From: Fibrobacterota bacterium
GTDB lineage: Bacteria > Fibrobacterota > Chitinivibrionia > Chitinivibrionales > Chitinispirillaceae
Reading direction: 5' to 3'
Assembly: GCA_023436145.1 (NCBI GenBank)
Contig: JAEZKP010000105.1
Span: forward strand, 1-51,958
Length of the DNA stretch: 51,958 nucleotides
Shown here: piece by piece, positions 1-9,051 of the stretch
Layout: the number at the start of each line of letters is the position of its first letter
Numbering within the stretch: position 1 is the first letter of the stretch
Program-made: the position numbers and the translations under genes
Notes under the pieces: model-generated
Told to the model about the DNA's origin: nothing
Seen by the model: the letters and a program-made list of their open reading frames with translations, nothing else
Databases searched by the model: none

Positions 1-333
1 AACTTTGAAGAAGTTGGAGGGAAACTGCTCGTTATCCTTACCATCCTGAAAAATTGAAAGTTGCACGTCTGCACCAGTTGCTCCGTTTACCTGGAGAAGG
101 CTGATATTCAGAATATCATCGGTTTCCGGTTCCCTGAGGTTTTGAATACCAGTAAATTGGAGGACTGCACTTTCGATAGTTTCATTGGCATTCAGATAAT
201 TGCTGAGATGCACCTTGGCGAGGGTAGCGTTTTTGTGATCCCACCCGTTTTCCGGGACAGGGATGCTTATCTCGATTACCGCTCCGTAACTGAGGCTGGC
301 TGCAAGACCAACCAAACAAGCAAACTTTTTCAT
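1..333 (-). CDS. secreted protein of unknown function (3' part outside window)
   Basis: An open frame of 111 codons runs from an ATG at 333 to the window edge without a stop. AGGAGG sits 6 nt upstream of the ATG, which settles strand and start. The N-terminus is a clean signal peptide (MKKFACLVGLAASLSYG) followed by a beta-rich, Asn/Glu-rich stretch (positions 18-111) that I do not recognise; alternating hydrophobic residues suggest a beta-sandwich of the kind found on surface proteins. A sigma-54-like promoter lies 54 nt upstream. The plus-strand reading of the same bases has no RBS and ends inside this gene's leader. Function unknown; truncated only by the window. Confidence 0.8.
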   Translation of the reverse strand, partial: MKKFACLVGLAASLSYGAVIEISIPVPENGWDHKNATLAKVHLSNYLNANETIESAVLQFTGIQNLREPETDDILNISLLQVNGATGADVQLSIFQDGKDNEQFPSNFFKV

Positions 334-386
334 TTAATACCTCCTGATTTGGATGATGTTTTTAGCTTTTTGAAATGCCAGTAATA

Positions 387-402
387 TGCAAAAAGCATGC
401 CG
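387..402 (-). promoter_or_regulatory. sigma-54-type -24/-12 promoter of the truncated secreted gene
   Basis: Read on the minus strand the 16 bases are CGGCATG-CTTT-TTGCA, against the consensus TGGCACG-N4-TTGCW. The invariant GG and GC are exactly 10 nt apart. The expected start is near 377, giving a leader of about 44 nt to the ATG at 333. The match continues into the flank shared with the site at 15434-15449 (TTTTGCATAT). Confidence 0.6.
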
Positions 403-474
403 GTGAGAAAAGGTTGCTATTTAGCAGAACTTTATCTTTAAGCGTTAAATCCGGGCAAAGATTGTCGGAAAATT

Positions 475-506
475 TAACAGTTTTTAACCGCTTTAAAAAA
501 CTGTTA
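475..506. terminator. 11-bp perfect inverted repeat downstream of radical SAM gene
   Basis: TAACAGTTTTT (475-485) is exactly repeated inverted at 496-506 with a 10-nt loop. Read on the minus strand it follows the radical SAM stop at 562 and is followed by AAATTTT, so a weak terminator is possible. It also lies roughly 100-130 nt upstream of the predicted sigma-54 start, where an activator site would be expected. The sequence does not decide between them. Confidence 0.4.
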
Positions 507-561
507 TATAAAACGTTAGCCTGCACAGCAGAGTGTTCTGTTCTGTCAGGAGGAGGTATAA

Positions 562-1500
562 TTAAGATGCTCTAAATGATTTCTTTAGAACTCTCAGATA
601 GTATCCTGCATATCTTCTAAGTAGCGGATTTAGCACTATTTTGTCAGCCAGGGCGTTTCTGATAAGTATCTTCTTATCCTCGTCATCGATAAGATCCCAG
701 CCGAAGCATGAGCAGAATGGAGCATTGCAGGGGGTAGCCTCTTTGAAAAGAGAGAAACCGGAGTAGATGTCTCCCAGGAGAGTATGATCTCCCACGCATC
801 TGGTTACAGATCCATCTGCTGCAATCCGTACCAGTGATTTTCCGGCTTCGCATCTGGCATTTCCCGGATAAAACAGGGTGCGTCTGAAAGCGTCCGGACT
901 GGATTTAAGAATTATTTCTCTCTGTTTTTTAGTATAGAACTCAGGATACGCTCTTAGTTTGTAAACTCCTTTGTAAGGTTTTGCAAGAAGGGTTATACCA
1001 TTGGATTTAAAAAAATCAAAATCCCTTTCAAACCGGTGAAAGAGGCGGGGATCCAGAACGTAGTTTACCTGTATGGGAAACGATTTGCTTTGAAGAAAAT
1101 TAACCAGTTTGATAAAATTTCCGACTTCGTTGCGTTTTTCCCGCTCTTCTATGTGAAGTGATATGTAAAAGTTTTCCACCATTGAGGCGGGTATTTTCTC
1201 TGCAAATTCGAGAACCTTCTTTTCGATACTGAGGTTAGTATCAAGATAGAGAGTTATATCATTCTGAACCAGGTGGGTGCAGACATTCAGGAAGTCTGGG
1301 TAGACAAAGGGTTCTCCGCCAGTAATCCCCATACACCATTTCTGCCCGGTTTGAGAAAGGGCTCTGATAATAGTATGTATATCCCAGTTTTCATTTTTTG
1401 CACAGTTGGAATTATTGTAGCAGTAAGAGCAACGAAAATTACAAGCATTAGTAATAACCCAGGAAGCAAAGACTCTTTCAGATTTCAAAAAGGTGCGCAT
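562..1500 (-). CDS. radical SAM protein with SPASM-like C-terminus
   Basis: The [4Fe-4S]/SAM motif CNFRCSYC gives C20, C24 and C27, followed by the glycine-rich MGITGGEP strand typical of the radical SAM barrel. The C-terminal third carries further cysteines (CEAGKS..., TRCVGD, CNAPFCSC) as in SPASM-type auxiliary cluster domains, though the spacing is not canonical. The ATG at 1500 has AAGGGGA 9 nt upstream; an in-frame ATG at 1587 lacks a ribosome site and would add 29 unrelated residues. Such proteins often modify peptides or act in cofactor or surface biogenesis; nothing nearby identifies a substrate peptide. The gene stands alone, 512 nt from the divergent regulator. Confidence 0.85.
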   Translation of the reverse strand: MRTFLKSERVFASWVITNACNFRCSYCYNNSNCAKNENWDIHTIIRALSQTGQKWCMGITGGEPFVYPDFLNVCTHLVQNDITLYLDTNLSIEKKVLEFAEKIPASMVENFYISLHIEEREKRNEVGNFIKLVNFLQSKSFPIQVNYVLDPRLFHRFERDFDFFKSNGITLLAKPYKGVYKLRAYPEFYTKKQREIILKSSPDAFRRTLFYPGNARCEAGKSLVRIAADGSVTRCVGDHTLLGDIYSGFSLFKEATPCNAPFCSCFGWDLIDDEDKKILIRNALADKIVLNPLLRRYAGYYLRVLKKSFRAS

Positions 1501-2013
1501 CAGAGTTGATCCCCTTGGGAAAGAAATAAATTGGTATTGTCTTTCACTGGTGTTGCTGCATCTGAATGAACTTTTCAACTGCTGCATTCAGATGAAAGCA
1601 GTAAAGCATGTCGAAGCGAAACTCTATTGTATAATCTGCTGTTTGCAGATCGGGTTTGTAATCTCGTTAAATATCATATTAAAAAATTAAAAAATCAATT
1701 AACATTATGATTGTTGAAAATTTTACTTCCTTTTCAGAGGTACTTATTGCAACTGGAGCTGGCTCTTATGAATGAAACCGGAATACTCATACTAACGTAA
1801 TTGAACCGAGGTGTGATACGAATTTTCCTGCTGATTGAATGTGGTTCTAAAAAAGGTTTCTGAATCATATAAACTGATGAATCGATAATTGCTAAACAAA
1901 ATAAGTTGTAAAGCATTGTAAATACGAAAGATGGAAAAGAATTCAATAAATAAACACAATTTATACTAAACAAATCATTGGCATACCTTTTATTATCAGA
2001 TATATTATGCTGT
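1501..2013. other. AT-rich divergent intergenic region
   Basis: About 510 bases separate the radical SAM gene (minus) from the TIGR02147 regulator (plus). Reading frames here lack ribosome sites and have poor composition. No clear hairpin with a T-tract and no strong promoter was seen. It presumably holds the promoters of both genes. Confidence 0.5.
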
Positions 2014-2895
2014 ATGAATCGACTTTTTAATACCAAAGATTACCGGCTTTTTATAAAGCACCGTTTATCTGAGCTCAAGGATAAAGACCGGAGCTTAACC
2101 TACCAGAAGTTTGCAGAAAGAGCTGGATTCAGGTCAAAAGGTTTTTTGACCCAGATTCTGCAGGGAAAATCAAACCTCTCTTATGATATGGCTCTCTGTT
2201 TTGCCCGTGCATTGGAGCTCAATAAGGCTGAATCAGAGTTTTTCCTTAACCTTGTTCTTGCCAATCAGGCAAAAAATCATTCCGACCGGAGTGCTTCAAC
2301 AGAAAAACTACTGAAAATAAAGAAAAAACATATCAGAACAGTCGAGATAGAACAGTTTGAATATTATAAAAAATGGTATTATTCGGCAATCCGTTCTTTA
2401 CTGGGGTATTACAGATTCGATGGTGATTACCAGAAATTGGGAAGTGTCCTTTCTCCTTCAATTACAGGAGCTCAGGCAAAAAAAGCAGTAGATCTTCTTC
2501 TAAAACTTGGTTTCATAGAAAAAGATGAGAGCGGATCTGTCAAACTTAAAGATCTGCTTATCAGTACTGGTGAAGATCATCAGGCAGTAGCGGTGATAAA
2601 TTACCAGCTTCAGACAATGGATCTGGCAAAGATTGCAGTGCAGGAACTTCCCCGTGAAAAGCGTAGTGCCGCTACTCTTACTCTGGGGGTGTCTGCTTCT
2701 GGTCATAAACAAATTTTGGAAAAAGTAACTCAACTCAGAAAAGAACTTATGGATATCGCTGCAGCAGATTCGGGTATCGATCGGGTTATTCAAATTAACA
2801 TACATGCATTTCCATTAACAGCAGAGTCTCCGCCTCCCTTAGCACGGGCAGTACAACAGGAGGCGGATGCAAAAAAAAGCACGAAATCGAACTGA
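2014..2895 (+). CDS. TIGR02147/DUF4423 family regulator
   Basis: The pattern DYRLFIKHRLSELK, then a helix-turn-helix-like segment (YQKFAERAGFRSKGFLTQILQGKSNLS) and LELNKAESEFFLNLVLANQAK, is diagnostic of the TIGR02147 (DUF4423) family, which is strongly expanded in Fibrobacter relatives. The N-terminal ~75 residues look like an XRE-type DNA-binding domain; the remainder includes a winged-helix-like segment (KKAVDLLLKLGFIEKDESGSVKL) and the conserved TLGVSASGHKQI strand. The ATG at 2014 fits the family's usual N-terminus; an upstream in-frame codon at 1978 adds 12 atypical residues. Only 5 nt separate it from the lipoprotein that follows, so the two are probably cotranscribed and functionally paired. 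Target genes are unknown. Confidence 0.85.
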   Translation: MNRLFNTKDYRLFIKHRLSELKDKDRSLTYQKFAERAGFRSKGFLTQILQGKSNLSYDMALCFARALELNKAESEFFLNLVLANQAKNHSDRSASTEKLLKIKKKHIRTVEIEQFEYYKKWYYSAIRSLLGYYRFDGDYQKLGSVLSPSITGAQAKKAVDLLLKLGFIEKDESGSVKLKDLLISTGEDHQAVAVINYQLQTMDLAKIAVQELPREKRSAATLTLGVSASGHKQILEKVTQLRKELMDIAAADSGIDRVIQINIHAFPLTAESPPPLARAVQQEADAKKSTKSN

Positions 2896-2900
2896 AAATT

Positions 2901-3983
2901 ATGAGTAGATTGTTGACATATTTAATAGTCGCTGTTTTAGGAACAGTAATTTGTTGTAATTCTCCTTTAAGCAGTGGTCCGGGGAATGGTTCAGAAACAA
3001 TTGCTGTTATCGAGGGACAACTTTTTACACCGGAAGGAGTTCCAGTAAAGGGGGCTGAAATAAGAATGATTAATTCAGATTACATCCCGGATTCTACAGA
3101 TCAAAGTTTAAGTGAAAATCAAATTACCTGGTCTGATACAAATGGTTATTATTCACTTTCCTCAAGAATTAATACTTTAATGCACTATAATCTTCAGGTG
3201 GATTATAAACAGCAAGGGCTGGGGATAGCTCATCCATTTGTTACTTTTACAGAAAATAAAGCATCTTTTTTCAATGATACAATCAGAGAGCATGGATCTC
3301 TTCTGCTAAAATTACCATCAGGAATTTCCGCAGGCATAATCATGATACGTGGTACAACCTGTAAAGTTGCAATCAATGAAATTGATAAAAAACATGGTTA
3401 TATCGTTTTTGATTCGATACCTGCAGGCACACGTGGCCAGATCGAGATTGTTTCCAATGGAGACAAACTGGTCATGTCTGATACAGTAACAGTCATATCA
3501 GGCGCGAAAACCTTGCTCACCAGTTTTATCATATATAATGACTCGATCTCTATGGTCACCGATACCAGTACCTGGGCAAACTGTTGTTCTTTTACAGAAG
3601 ATACACTGTCACCTGCTTTCGAAGGCAGGAAAACATACCGGTTTGAGTACCAGATAACCGATTGGTTTGCAGGTGCAGGGATGAACCTTGATGACTGGAA
3701 TAGAAAACCACCATTTGATATAAGTAAATGTAAGGCAGTCCGGTTCGCTTACCGGGGACTTGCTTCCGGGCACATGCTCTATCTTCAGTTGAAAGAGGGA
3801 GAAACAGTCTCTTCTGCGGTAGAATGCGGTTCTGCATCAGACATATTTGCAACTGTAGAAGTGCCATTATCGGGCTTCAAAGATATCGATTTATCCAGGT
3901 TTAAAGAGATAGTTTTTGGGGTAAGTGGTTCTGAAACCGGAGATGGAACAGTCTGGATTGATGCTGTTGAGATCGTATACTAA
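2901..3983 (+). CDS. putative lipoprotein: carboxypeptidase-regulatory-like domain plus C-terminal CBM-like domain
   Basis: The N-terminus is a hydrophobic signal with tandem cysteines near residue 19-20 (TVICCNS), suggesting lipidation although the lipobox is imperfect. Residues ~35-130 (VIEGQLFTPEGVPVKGAEIRM) match the carboxypeptidase-regulatory/CnaB-like beta-sandwich. The last ~110 residues (FDISKCKAVRFAYRG ... VEVPLSGFKDIDLSRFKEIVFGV ... VWIDAVEIVY) resemble CIA30/CBM11-like galactose-binding folds, which bind glycans in other proteins. It follows the TIGR02147 gene by 5 nt, the arrangement seen repeatedly in Fibrobacterota. Its role is probably surface sensing or adhesion under control of its partner; this is inferred. 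Confidence 0.7.
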   Translation: MSRLLTYLIVAVLGTVICCNSPLSSGPGNGSETIAVIEGQLFTPEGVPVKGAEIRMINSDYIPDSTDQSLSENQITWSDTNGYYSLSSRINTLMHYNLQVDYKQQGLGIAHPFVTFTENKASFFNDTIREHGSLLLKLPSGISAGIIMIRGTTCKVAINEIDKKHGYIVFDSIPAGTRGQIEIVSNGDKLVMSDTVTVISGAKTLLTSFIIYNDSISMVTDTSTWANCCSFTEDTLSPAFEGRKTYRFEYQITDWFAGAGMNLDDWNRKPPFDISKCKAVRFAYRGLASGHMLYLQLKEGETVSSAVECGSASDIFATVEVPLSGFKDIDLSRFKEIVFGVSGSETGDGTVWIDAVEIVY

Positions 3984-4023
3984 AGGTTAAATAAAAGGAT
4001 AGGTTAATTACAGGAGTGTTCTC

Positions 4024-6621
4024 ATGAATCATTCACTAGGCAGCAGAGTTTATCTGGTAATTCCCAGTATACTGGTTATCATGTTAACCGGAGTGTTAAA
4101 CGCTTCCAAACTCAGCGAATTCGGGGTAGTCGATCAGGAAATACTTTTTGTAAAGTTTCTCGATGGAGAAGTTACACACAGGGATGATGGTTTGGGGAAA
4201 ACCGCATTTACGACTGGCCATGAGGATGACATGGACACAGTAAAACTTTACGACCCTGCATTGAATACAACTGAAGCTCAAAAGTCTGTGAACTGGACGT
4301 TGAAGTCTACAGACGATCCCAATTATAGTGGTGATGGTTTAAATCCGGCTTCATGTTACCGGAAAACAAAAATGAATGGACATGCCGAGAGAGGGTGGCT
4401 GAATAGTGATTTCAAATATGAGTACACCTATGAGCATTTTATTTATTTGAAATTACCTCATAAGATGCAGCAGGGGAAAACCTACATCCTTGAGATTTCA
4501 AATTCCATCAACAGTGATCAGACAACACAGAGACTGAAGTTTGATGTTTTTGAGCGCCGTTCTGAATCAGTGCATGTAAACCTGGTAGGTTATACTGTGA
4601 ATTCAACGATCAAGGCTGCAGATCTTTATATATGGCTTGGGGATGGTAAAGCCCGCGACTATTCATCGTTTGTGGGTAATAAGGTGTTTATATATAACAC
4701 TGAAAGTAAACAGAGCACAGAGGTGGGGGTGGTAAAGTTCTGGAAAAAAAGCAGTGATACTGATGTAGGTTACTATAATCTCACTCGTTCCGATGTCTGG
4801 GATGCTGATTTTTCCGGTTTCGATACTCCGGGCAGCTACAGGCTTGCAATCGAAGGGGTGGGGTGCAGCCGGGATTTTATTATCTCTGACAGAATTTATT
4901 ATGATCCCTTTATGGTTGCAGTCCGTGGATTTTACTATATGCGAATAGGACAGGACGATGTAAATGGAATAAAACCAGTACCTCGTCGCCCATTGTATAT
5001 ACCGGGAGTGTCTCCTGAAGACACGAAGGTGTATTTGACAACCATGCACCCATATCACAGTGATTGGGAAACGTTTTCAAGTGGTGATGTATGGGACAAG
5101 CCAAATGACTGGGCCAGGTTTCGTAAAACGGGAAATCCGGTGAATCCCCATGCTAAAGGTGGGCATTCCGATGCACTTGACTGGGACCGACACCTGGGTC
5201 ATATTGCCATTATTTATGATATGCTGCTTCCATTTTTTCTCACCAACGGGCTGATTGATGATGACAACCTGGGAATTGCTGAAAGCGGAAACGGGATACC
5301 TGATATTCTGGATGAGGCCCGTAATGAAGTCGATTTCTGGCTAAATCTGCGAGATGAAAAAGGGTATTCTCATGGGTTAACCAATCCTAATGATAAAAAT
5401 GAGCTTTTTCAGGCAGCACCCACAGCAGTTGCAGCCTGGGCCAGTGCAGCCAATTCAGCGATGCTGGCAGATTGTTTCCGCATTGCAAAACTGGACAAAC
5501 TTAAGAATGAATATCGTGACAGTGCTCTGGCTGCCTATAATTATGCAAGCGGACTTGCGGATAAGATGCTTGATAAGAGTCAGGGTATTGGTGATGGTAT
5601 AATCCGTGGCAGGGACCTTAAAATGATGGCTGCTGCGTTTCTTTACAATTTAACCGGGGAGACCAAGTTCGAGGATGTTGTCAAGGATGAAAGTGTTGTC
5701 AAAGGAACTAATTCCATTCTTGATGATAATGGTGATGGAAACAGTCGAAACCAGGTTTACGCGACAGTAGCCTATCTTTTGACTCCCCAGGAGGTACACT
5801 ATCCGGAATTACAATCAAATATGAAAGCTTCTATGATTAATGAAGCTAAAAAAATGGAGGCGGGTTATTGCGATAAGCGACCCTCAAGACGGGCCACAAA
5901 TGATGCAAGCTGGTATTTCCGCACCAGTCAGAATGTTCAGAGAACAATAATTGCACATTCAATTGCCGATAATGAAACAGACAGGAATCTGTTCAGTAAA
6001 GCAATTGTCCTTGAAGCTGATTACGGGCTGGGTAGAAACCCGTTAAATATGATACAGATGACAACTGCGACTACACCACTGGAAAATAAACGCAGTGTTA
6101 TCAATGCCTATACAAGTGGAAGAGATGATGGTTCACCGGGGATGCACCCGGGACATACACCATATTTTAATCTTGATGATTGGGACAAGAACATGACTAT
6201 GGGTAGCCCTTCAAAACTTTATCAGAATTGCTATCCTTCTGATTTTAAAAATACCTGGCCTGCCGATGAGGGTTACTTTAATACCCGCTATGTCTGGGCA
6301 CATGTGGAGTTTACACCTCAACAAACCATGCGTGGTAAAATGGCTTTATATGGATATTTATATGGAATCGGTAAATCAGCAAATACCAAAACTATCCGCT
6401 ATACCCGCAAAATAAGTAACAACAAGGGTGTTTCGTTTGATGTTAATGGTTCGAAAAGGATCTGTATTCACGATATGGCAGGAAGAGTAATTTTCTCAGG
6501 AGTCTGGAATGATAAGCCGGAGCTGTTGTTCAAACATGGAAAATTCTCCCGAGGAATTTACTTTGTAGAATCTTTCGAACAATCCGGACGAAAGTTAAGA
6601 CGTACGATGTGGATTCGTTAG
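4024..6621 (+). CDS. secreted GH9 glycoside hydrolase with C-terminal sorting-like domain
   Basis: Order: signal peptide (1-~27); an extra beta-rich region (~30-180); a CelD_N-type Ig-like domain starting at VHVNLVGY (~183-300); GH9 (alpha/alpha)6 catalytic domain (~303-770); and a C-terminal beta-sandwich (~790-865; ICIHDMAGRVIFSG ... SRGIYFVES) resembling type IX sorting domains. The catalytic aspartates are D383 and D386 in DALDWD, where most GH9 enzymes have DAGD. The general acid is probably E762 in VEFTPQQT, the counterpart of the NEF/NEV motif. The DWDRH and VEFT motifs place it in the GH9 branch distinct from the gene at 6995. Expected activity is on beta-1,4-glucans or related oligosaccharides; the substrate is uncertain. 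ACAGGAG precedes the ATG. Confidence 0.9.
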   Translation: MNHSLGSRVYLVIPSILVIMLTGVLNASKLSEFGVVDQEILFVKFLDGEVTHRDDGLGKTAFTTGHEDDMDTVKLYDPALNTTEAQKSVNWTLKSTDDPNYSGDGLNPASCYRKTKMNGHAERGWLNSDFKYEYTYEHFIYLKLPHKMQQGKTYILEISNSINSDQTTQRLKFDVFERRSESVHVNLVGYTVNSTIKAADLYIWLGDGKARDYSSFVGNKVFIYNTESKQSTEVGVVKFWKKSSDTDVGYYNLTRSDVWDADFSGFDTPGSYRLAIEGVGCSRDFIISDRIYYDPFMVAVRGFYYMRIGQDDVNGIKPVPRRPLYIPGVSPEDTKVYLTTMHPYHSDWETFSSGDVWDKPNDWARFRKTGNPVNPHAKGGHSDALDWDRHLGHIAIIYDMLLPFFLTNGLIDDDNLGIAESGNGIPDILDEARNEVDFWLNLRDEKGYSHGLTNPNDKNELFQAAPTAVAAWASAANSAMLADCFRIAKLDKLKNEYRDSALAAYNYASGLADKMLDKSQGIGDGIIRGRDLKMMAAAFLYNLTGETKFEDVVKDESVVKGTNSILDDNGDGNSRNQVYATVAYLLTPQEVHYPELQSNMKASMINEAKKMEAGYCDKRPSRRATNDASWYFRTSQNVQRTIIAHSIADNETDRNLFSKAIVLEADYGLGRNPLNMIQMTTATTPLENKRSVINAYTSGRDDGSPGMHPGHTPYFNLDDWDKNMTMGSPSKLYQNCYPSDFKNTWPADEGYFNTRYVWAHVEFTPQQTMRGKMALYGYLYGIGKSANTKTIRYTRKISNNKGVSFDVNGSKRICIHDMAGRVIFSGVWNDKPELLFKHGKFSRGIYFVESFEQSGRKLRRTMWIR

Positions 6622-6663
6622 TCTTTGGATTGAACTTCTTTACTGTAAGCTGAGTAAAAAGAG

Positions 6664-6705
6664 CAGGACTGAAAGATATAATTTACTTTCCGGTCCTCTC
6701 TTTTT
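6664..6705 (+). terminator. intrinsic terminator after GH9 gene
   Basis: AGGACTGAAAG pairs with CTTTCCGGTCCT (one bulge) around a 10-nt AT loop, followed by CTCTTTTT. It sits 43 nt after the GH9 stop, so the second GH9 gene has its own promoter. Confidence 0.7.
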
Positions 6706-6994
6706 GTTCTCTTACTGCAGGTGATAATAGAAATAATCCATTTACTTATGGCATAAAATCTGTCGATACTTGATGGCTTTTGTCATAAAAAAGCTCTTAA
6801 TTAAGGATTCTGAGTGTATTGCAGGCGGCTCTATAATATAAGGGCTCACGTAAGGTAGGGGGGCAGGAGTCTTTTGAAACTGGCATATAAAACTTAAGAA
6901 AATAATTGTTATAATTAAATTGATTCGTGAGGCATGATGGCTTTTATTGAGGTAATTTATAGGGGTACAAGATAAAAGAAGGAAATGGTGCTTT
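6706..6994. other. intergenic leader before second GH9 gene
   Basis: Together with the terminator before it, this makes a 373-bp gap between the GH9 genes. It is AT-rich, with a possible -10 (TATAAT in GTTATAATTAA near 6910) but no convincing -35. AGAAGGA lies 9 nt before the ATG. No structured RNA was recognised. Confidence 0.35.
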
Positions 6995-9004
6995 ATGTCT
7001 AAACGTTTAAATAAAATTATATGCCCGATAGTTTTTATGGCTTCTTTTGCTCAGGCTGCTGTTGTTCATGTGAATCAGTTAGGTTATTATCCACAGGATA
7101 AAAAAATCGCCATAGTAGTTGGCGCGGCGGTTGATTCCTTTTCGGTTAAATCCATTAATAACGATACTGTTGTTTTTAAAGGAAAACTCAGCTCTGGGGG
7201 GAATTGGGATGCTTCTGGTGAGAGTACATCGATTGCTGATTTTTCTGCATTTAGCAAGGCTGGAGAATACAAAATCAGTATTGGAAATGATCTAAGTTCC
7301 TACCCTTTTTCCATTAAGCCGCGAGTACATCTGGAGCTGTCCAAAGCATCGATAAAGGCTTATTATTTCAACAGGGCTTCAATGGAAATTGAATCCAGTT
7401 ATGGGGGGAAATGGGCTCGTCCCATGGGACATCCTGATGATCAGGCGGAGATTCATTCTTCTGCTGCATCCACAGCACGGCCTGCCGGCACTAAGATTTC
7501 TTCTCCAGGGGGTTGGTACGATGCTGGTGATTATGGTAAGTATATCGTTAATTCAGGCATTACCATGTATACACTATTTGCGGCCTACCAGGCATTTCCT
7601 GAATACTATGATACTTTGAAGCTCAATATTCCTGAATCATCAAATAAAATACCAGATCTAATAGATGAGATTTTATGGAATCTCCGATGGATGCTGACTA
7701 TGCAGGATCCGGAGGATGGAGGGGTTTATCATAAACTCACCACAGCTCAGTTTTGTGGTTTTGTGATGCCTGAGGAGGACGATGCCACCAGGTATATTGT
7801 CAAGAAAGGTACAGCTGCCACACTGGATTTTGCAGCAGTAACTGCACAGGCATCAAGAATCCTGCGTAAATTCGAAAGTGAAATTCCGGGGCTGGCAGAC
7901 AGCTGCCTGAGGGCATCGTTACGGGCATGGGAATGGGCCAGAAAAAATGATTCAGTTGCTTTCAAGAATCCTACCGGGATTGCCACTGGCGAATATGGAG
8001 ATGGATCGTTTGGGGATGAGTTTCACTGGGCGGGAATTGAACTTTATGTAGCTACCCGAATTGATTCTTTCTTTACTGTTGCCCAGAAGACAAAGCCGTC
8101 CAAAGGTTATGGAATTCCCGGCTGGAATAATGTAGGGGCTCTGGGTCTTTATACACTTGTTTTAACAAAAGACAGTCTTACCAGTGCAGTATCTGAACCG
8201 ACAATAAAATCGGACATCCTTAAGCTGGCAGATACTCTGGTTAACAGATATCTCAAAAATCCATACAGAGTATGCATGACCTCAAAGGATTACTACTGGG
8301 CAAGTAATTCTGTGGCAGCTAATCAGGCAATGGCATTGCTTATAGCTAATAGAATGGAACCCAGAACTGATTATGTAGATGCTGCTACAGGTACTTTGGA
8401 CTATCTGCTGGGAAAAAATCCTACTGGTTATTGTTTTGTAACCGCCATGGGAAGTAAACAGGTGATGTTTCCTCATCATCGTCCCTCTGGTGCAGACTCC
8501 ATAACCGAACCGGTACCAGGATTTCTGATCGGGGGACCAAATCCTGGTCAGGAGGATGTAAGGGGATGTACTGGAGACTGTCCGCAGTATCCATCCAAAC
8601 TTGCTGCATTATCATTTGTTGATCATCAGGAAAGTTATGCTTCGAATGAAGTGGCGATAAACTGGAATGCACCGCTGGTTTTTCTTTCCGGTGCATTAGA
8701 AGTTCTTTACGGGGGTGAACCTATCAGAGTGAAAAGGACTGCTTTGAAGAAAAACAGTTCATTTGTTCCAACGATCAGGACTAAAAAAGATAAAATTTTT
8801 GTAAATTTACCTACAAACTGGAATGGTACAGTATTTCTTACTGATCTTAGTGGTAAGCTGATACAGAAAAGTGGGGTTGATACTGACGGATGTGCAACTT
8901 TATCTGTAAAGTATTCAAACCGGCTGTTGATTATGGTCATTGATGCAATAAACAGCTCAGGTGAAAAACAAAAATACTTGACCAGGCTGTTTCCGGTTTT
9001 TTGA
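6995..9004 (+). CDS. secreted GH9 endoglucanase with C-terminal sorting-like domain
   Basis: Signal peptide (1-~21), CelD_N Ig-like domain beginning VVHVNQLGYYP (~22-105), and GH9 catalytic domain (~110-575). GGWYDAGDYGKY carries D176 and D179 (water activation), the HHRPSGAD segment supplies the substrate-binding histidines, and NEVAINWNAPL carries the acid E552. These are canonical for processive or endo-acting GH9 cellulases. The last ~75 residues (GTVFLTDLSGKLIQKSG...) resemble a type IX sorting domain but lack the usual glycine-tyrosine turn, so that call is weaker here. Together with the GH9 at 4024 it gives two complementary glucanases in tandem. Confidence 0.93.
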   Translation: MSKRLNKIICPIVFMASFAQAAVVHVNQLGYYPQDKKIAIVVGAAVDSFSVKSINNDTVVFKGKLSSGGNWDASGESTSIADFSAFSKAGEYKISIGNDLSSYPFSIKPRVHLELSKASIKAYYFNRASMEIESSYGGKWARPMGHPDDQAEIHSSAASTARPAGTKISSPGGWYDAGDYGKYIVNSGITMYTLFAAYQAFPEYYDTLKLNIPESSNKIPDLIDEILWNLRWMLTMQDPEDGGVYHKLTTAQFCGFVMPEEDDATRYIVKKGTAATLDFAAVTAQASRILRKFESEIPGLADSCLRASLRAWEWARKNDSVAFKNPTGIATGEYGDGSFGDEFHWAGIELYVATRIDSFFTVAQKTKPSKGYGIPGWNNVGALGLYTLVLTKDSLTSAVSEPTIKSDILKLADTLVNRYLKNPYRVCMTSKDYYWASNSVAANQAMALLIANRMEPRTDYVDAATGTLDYLLGKNPTGYCFVTAMGSKQVMFPHHRPSGADSITEPVPGFLIGGPNPGQEDVRGCTGDCPQYPSKLAALSFVDHQESYASNEVAINWNAPLVFLSGALEVLYGGEPIRVKRTALKKNSSFVPTIRTKKDKIFVNLPTNWNGTVFLTDLSGKLIQKSGVDTDGCATLSVKYSNRLLIMVIDAINSSGEKQKYLTRLFPVF

Positions 9005-9051
9005 GTTTAAGATTAGTATTACCGGATGAGAGGTTTTGTGGATTGCTGATA

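Noticed and set aside
61..384. Plus-strand frame of 107 codons at the left edge
   Set aside because: It starts without a ribosome site and is antisense to a signal-peptide gene with a perfect AGGAGG site.
4024..6621. Loss of the GH9 catalytic glutamate
   Set aside because: A simple alignment to NEV suggested absence, but VEFTPQQT fits the NEFTVHQT-type motif of another GH9 branch, so E762 is likely the acid.
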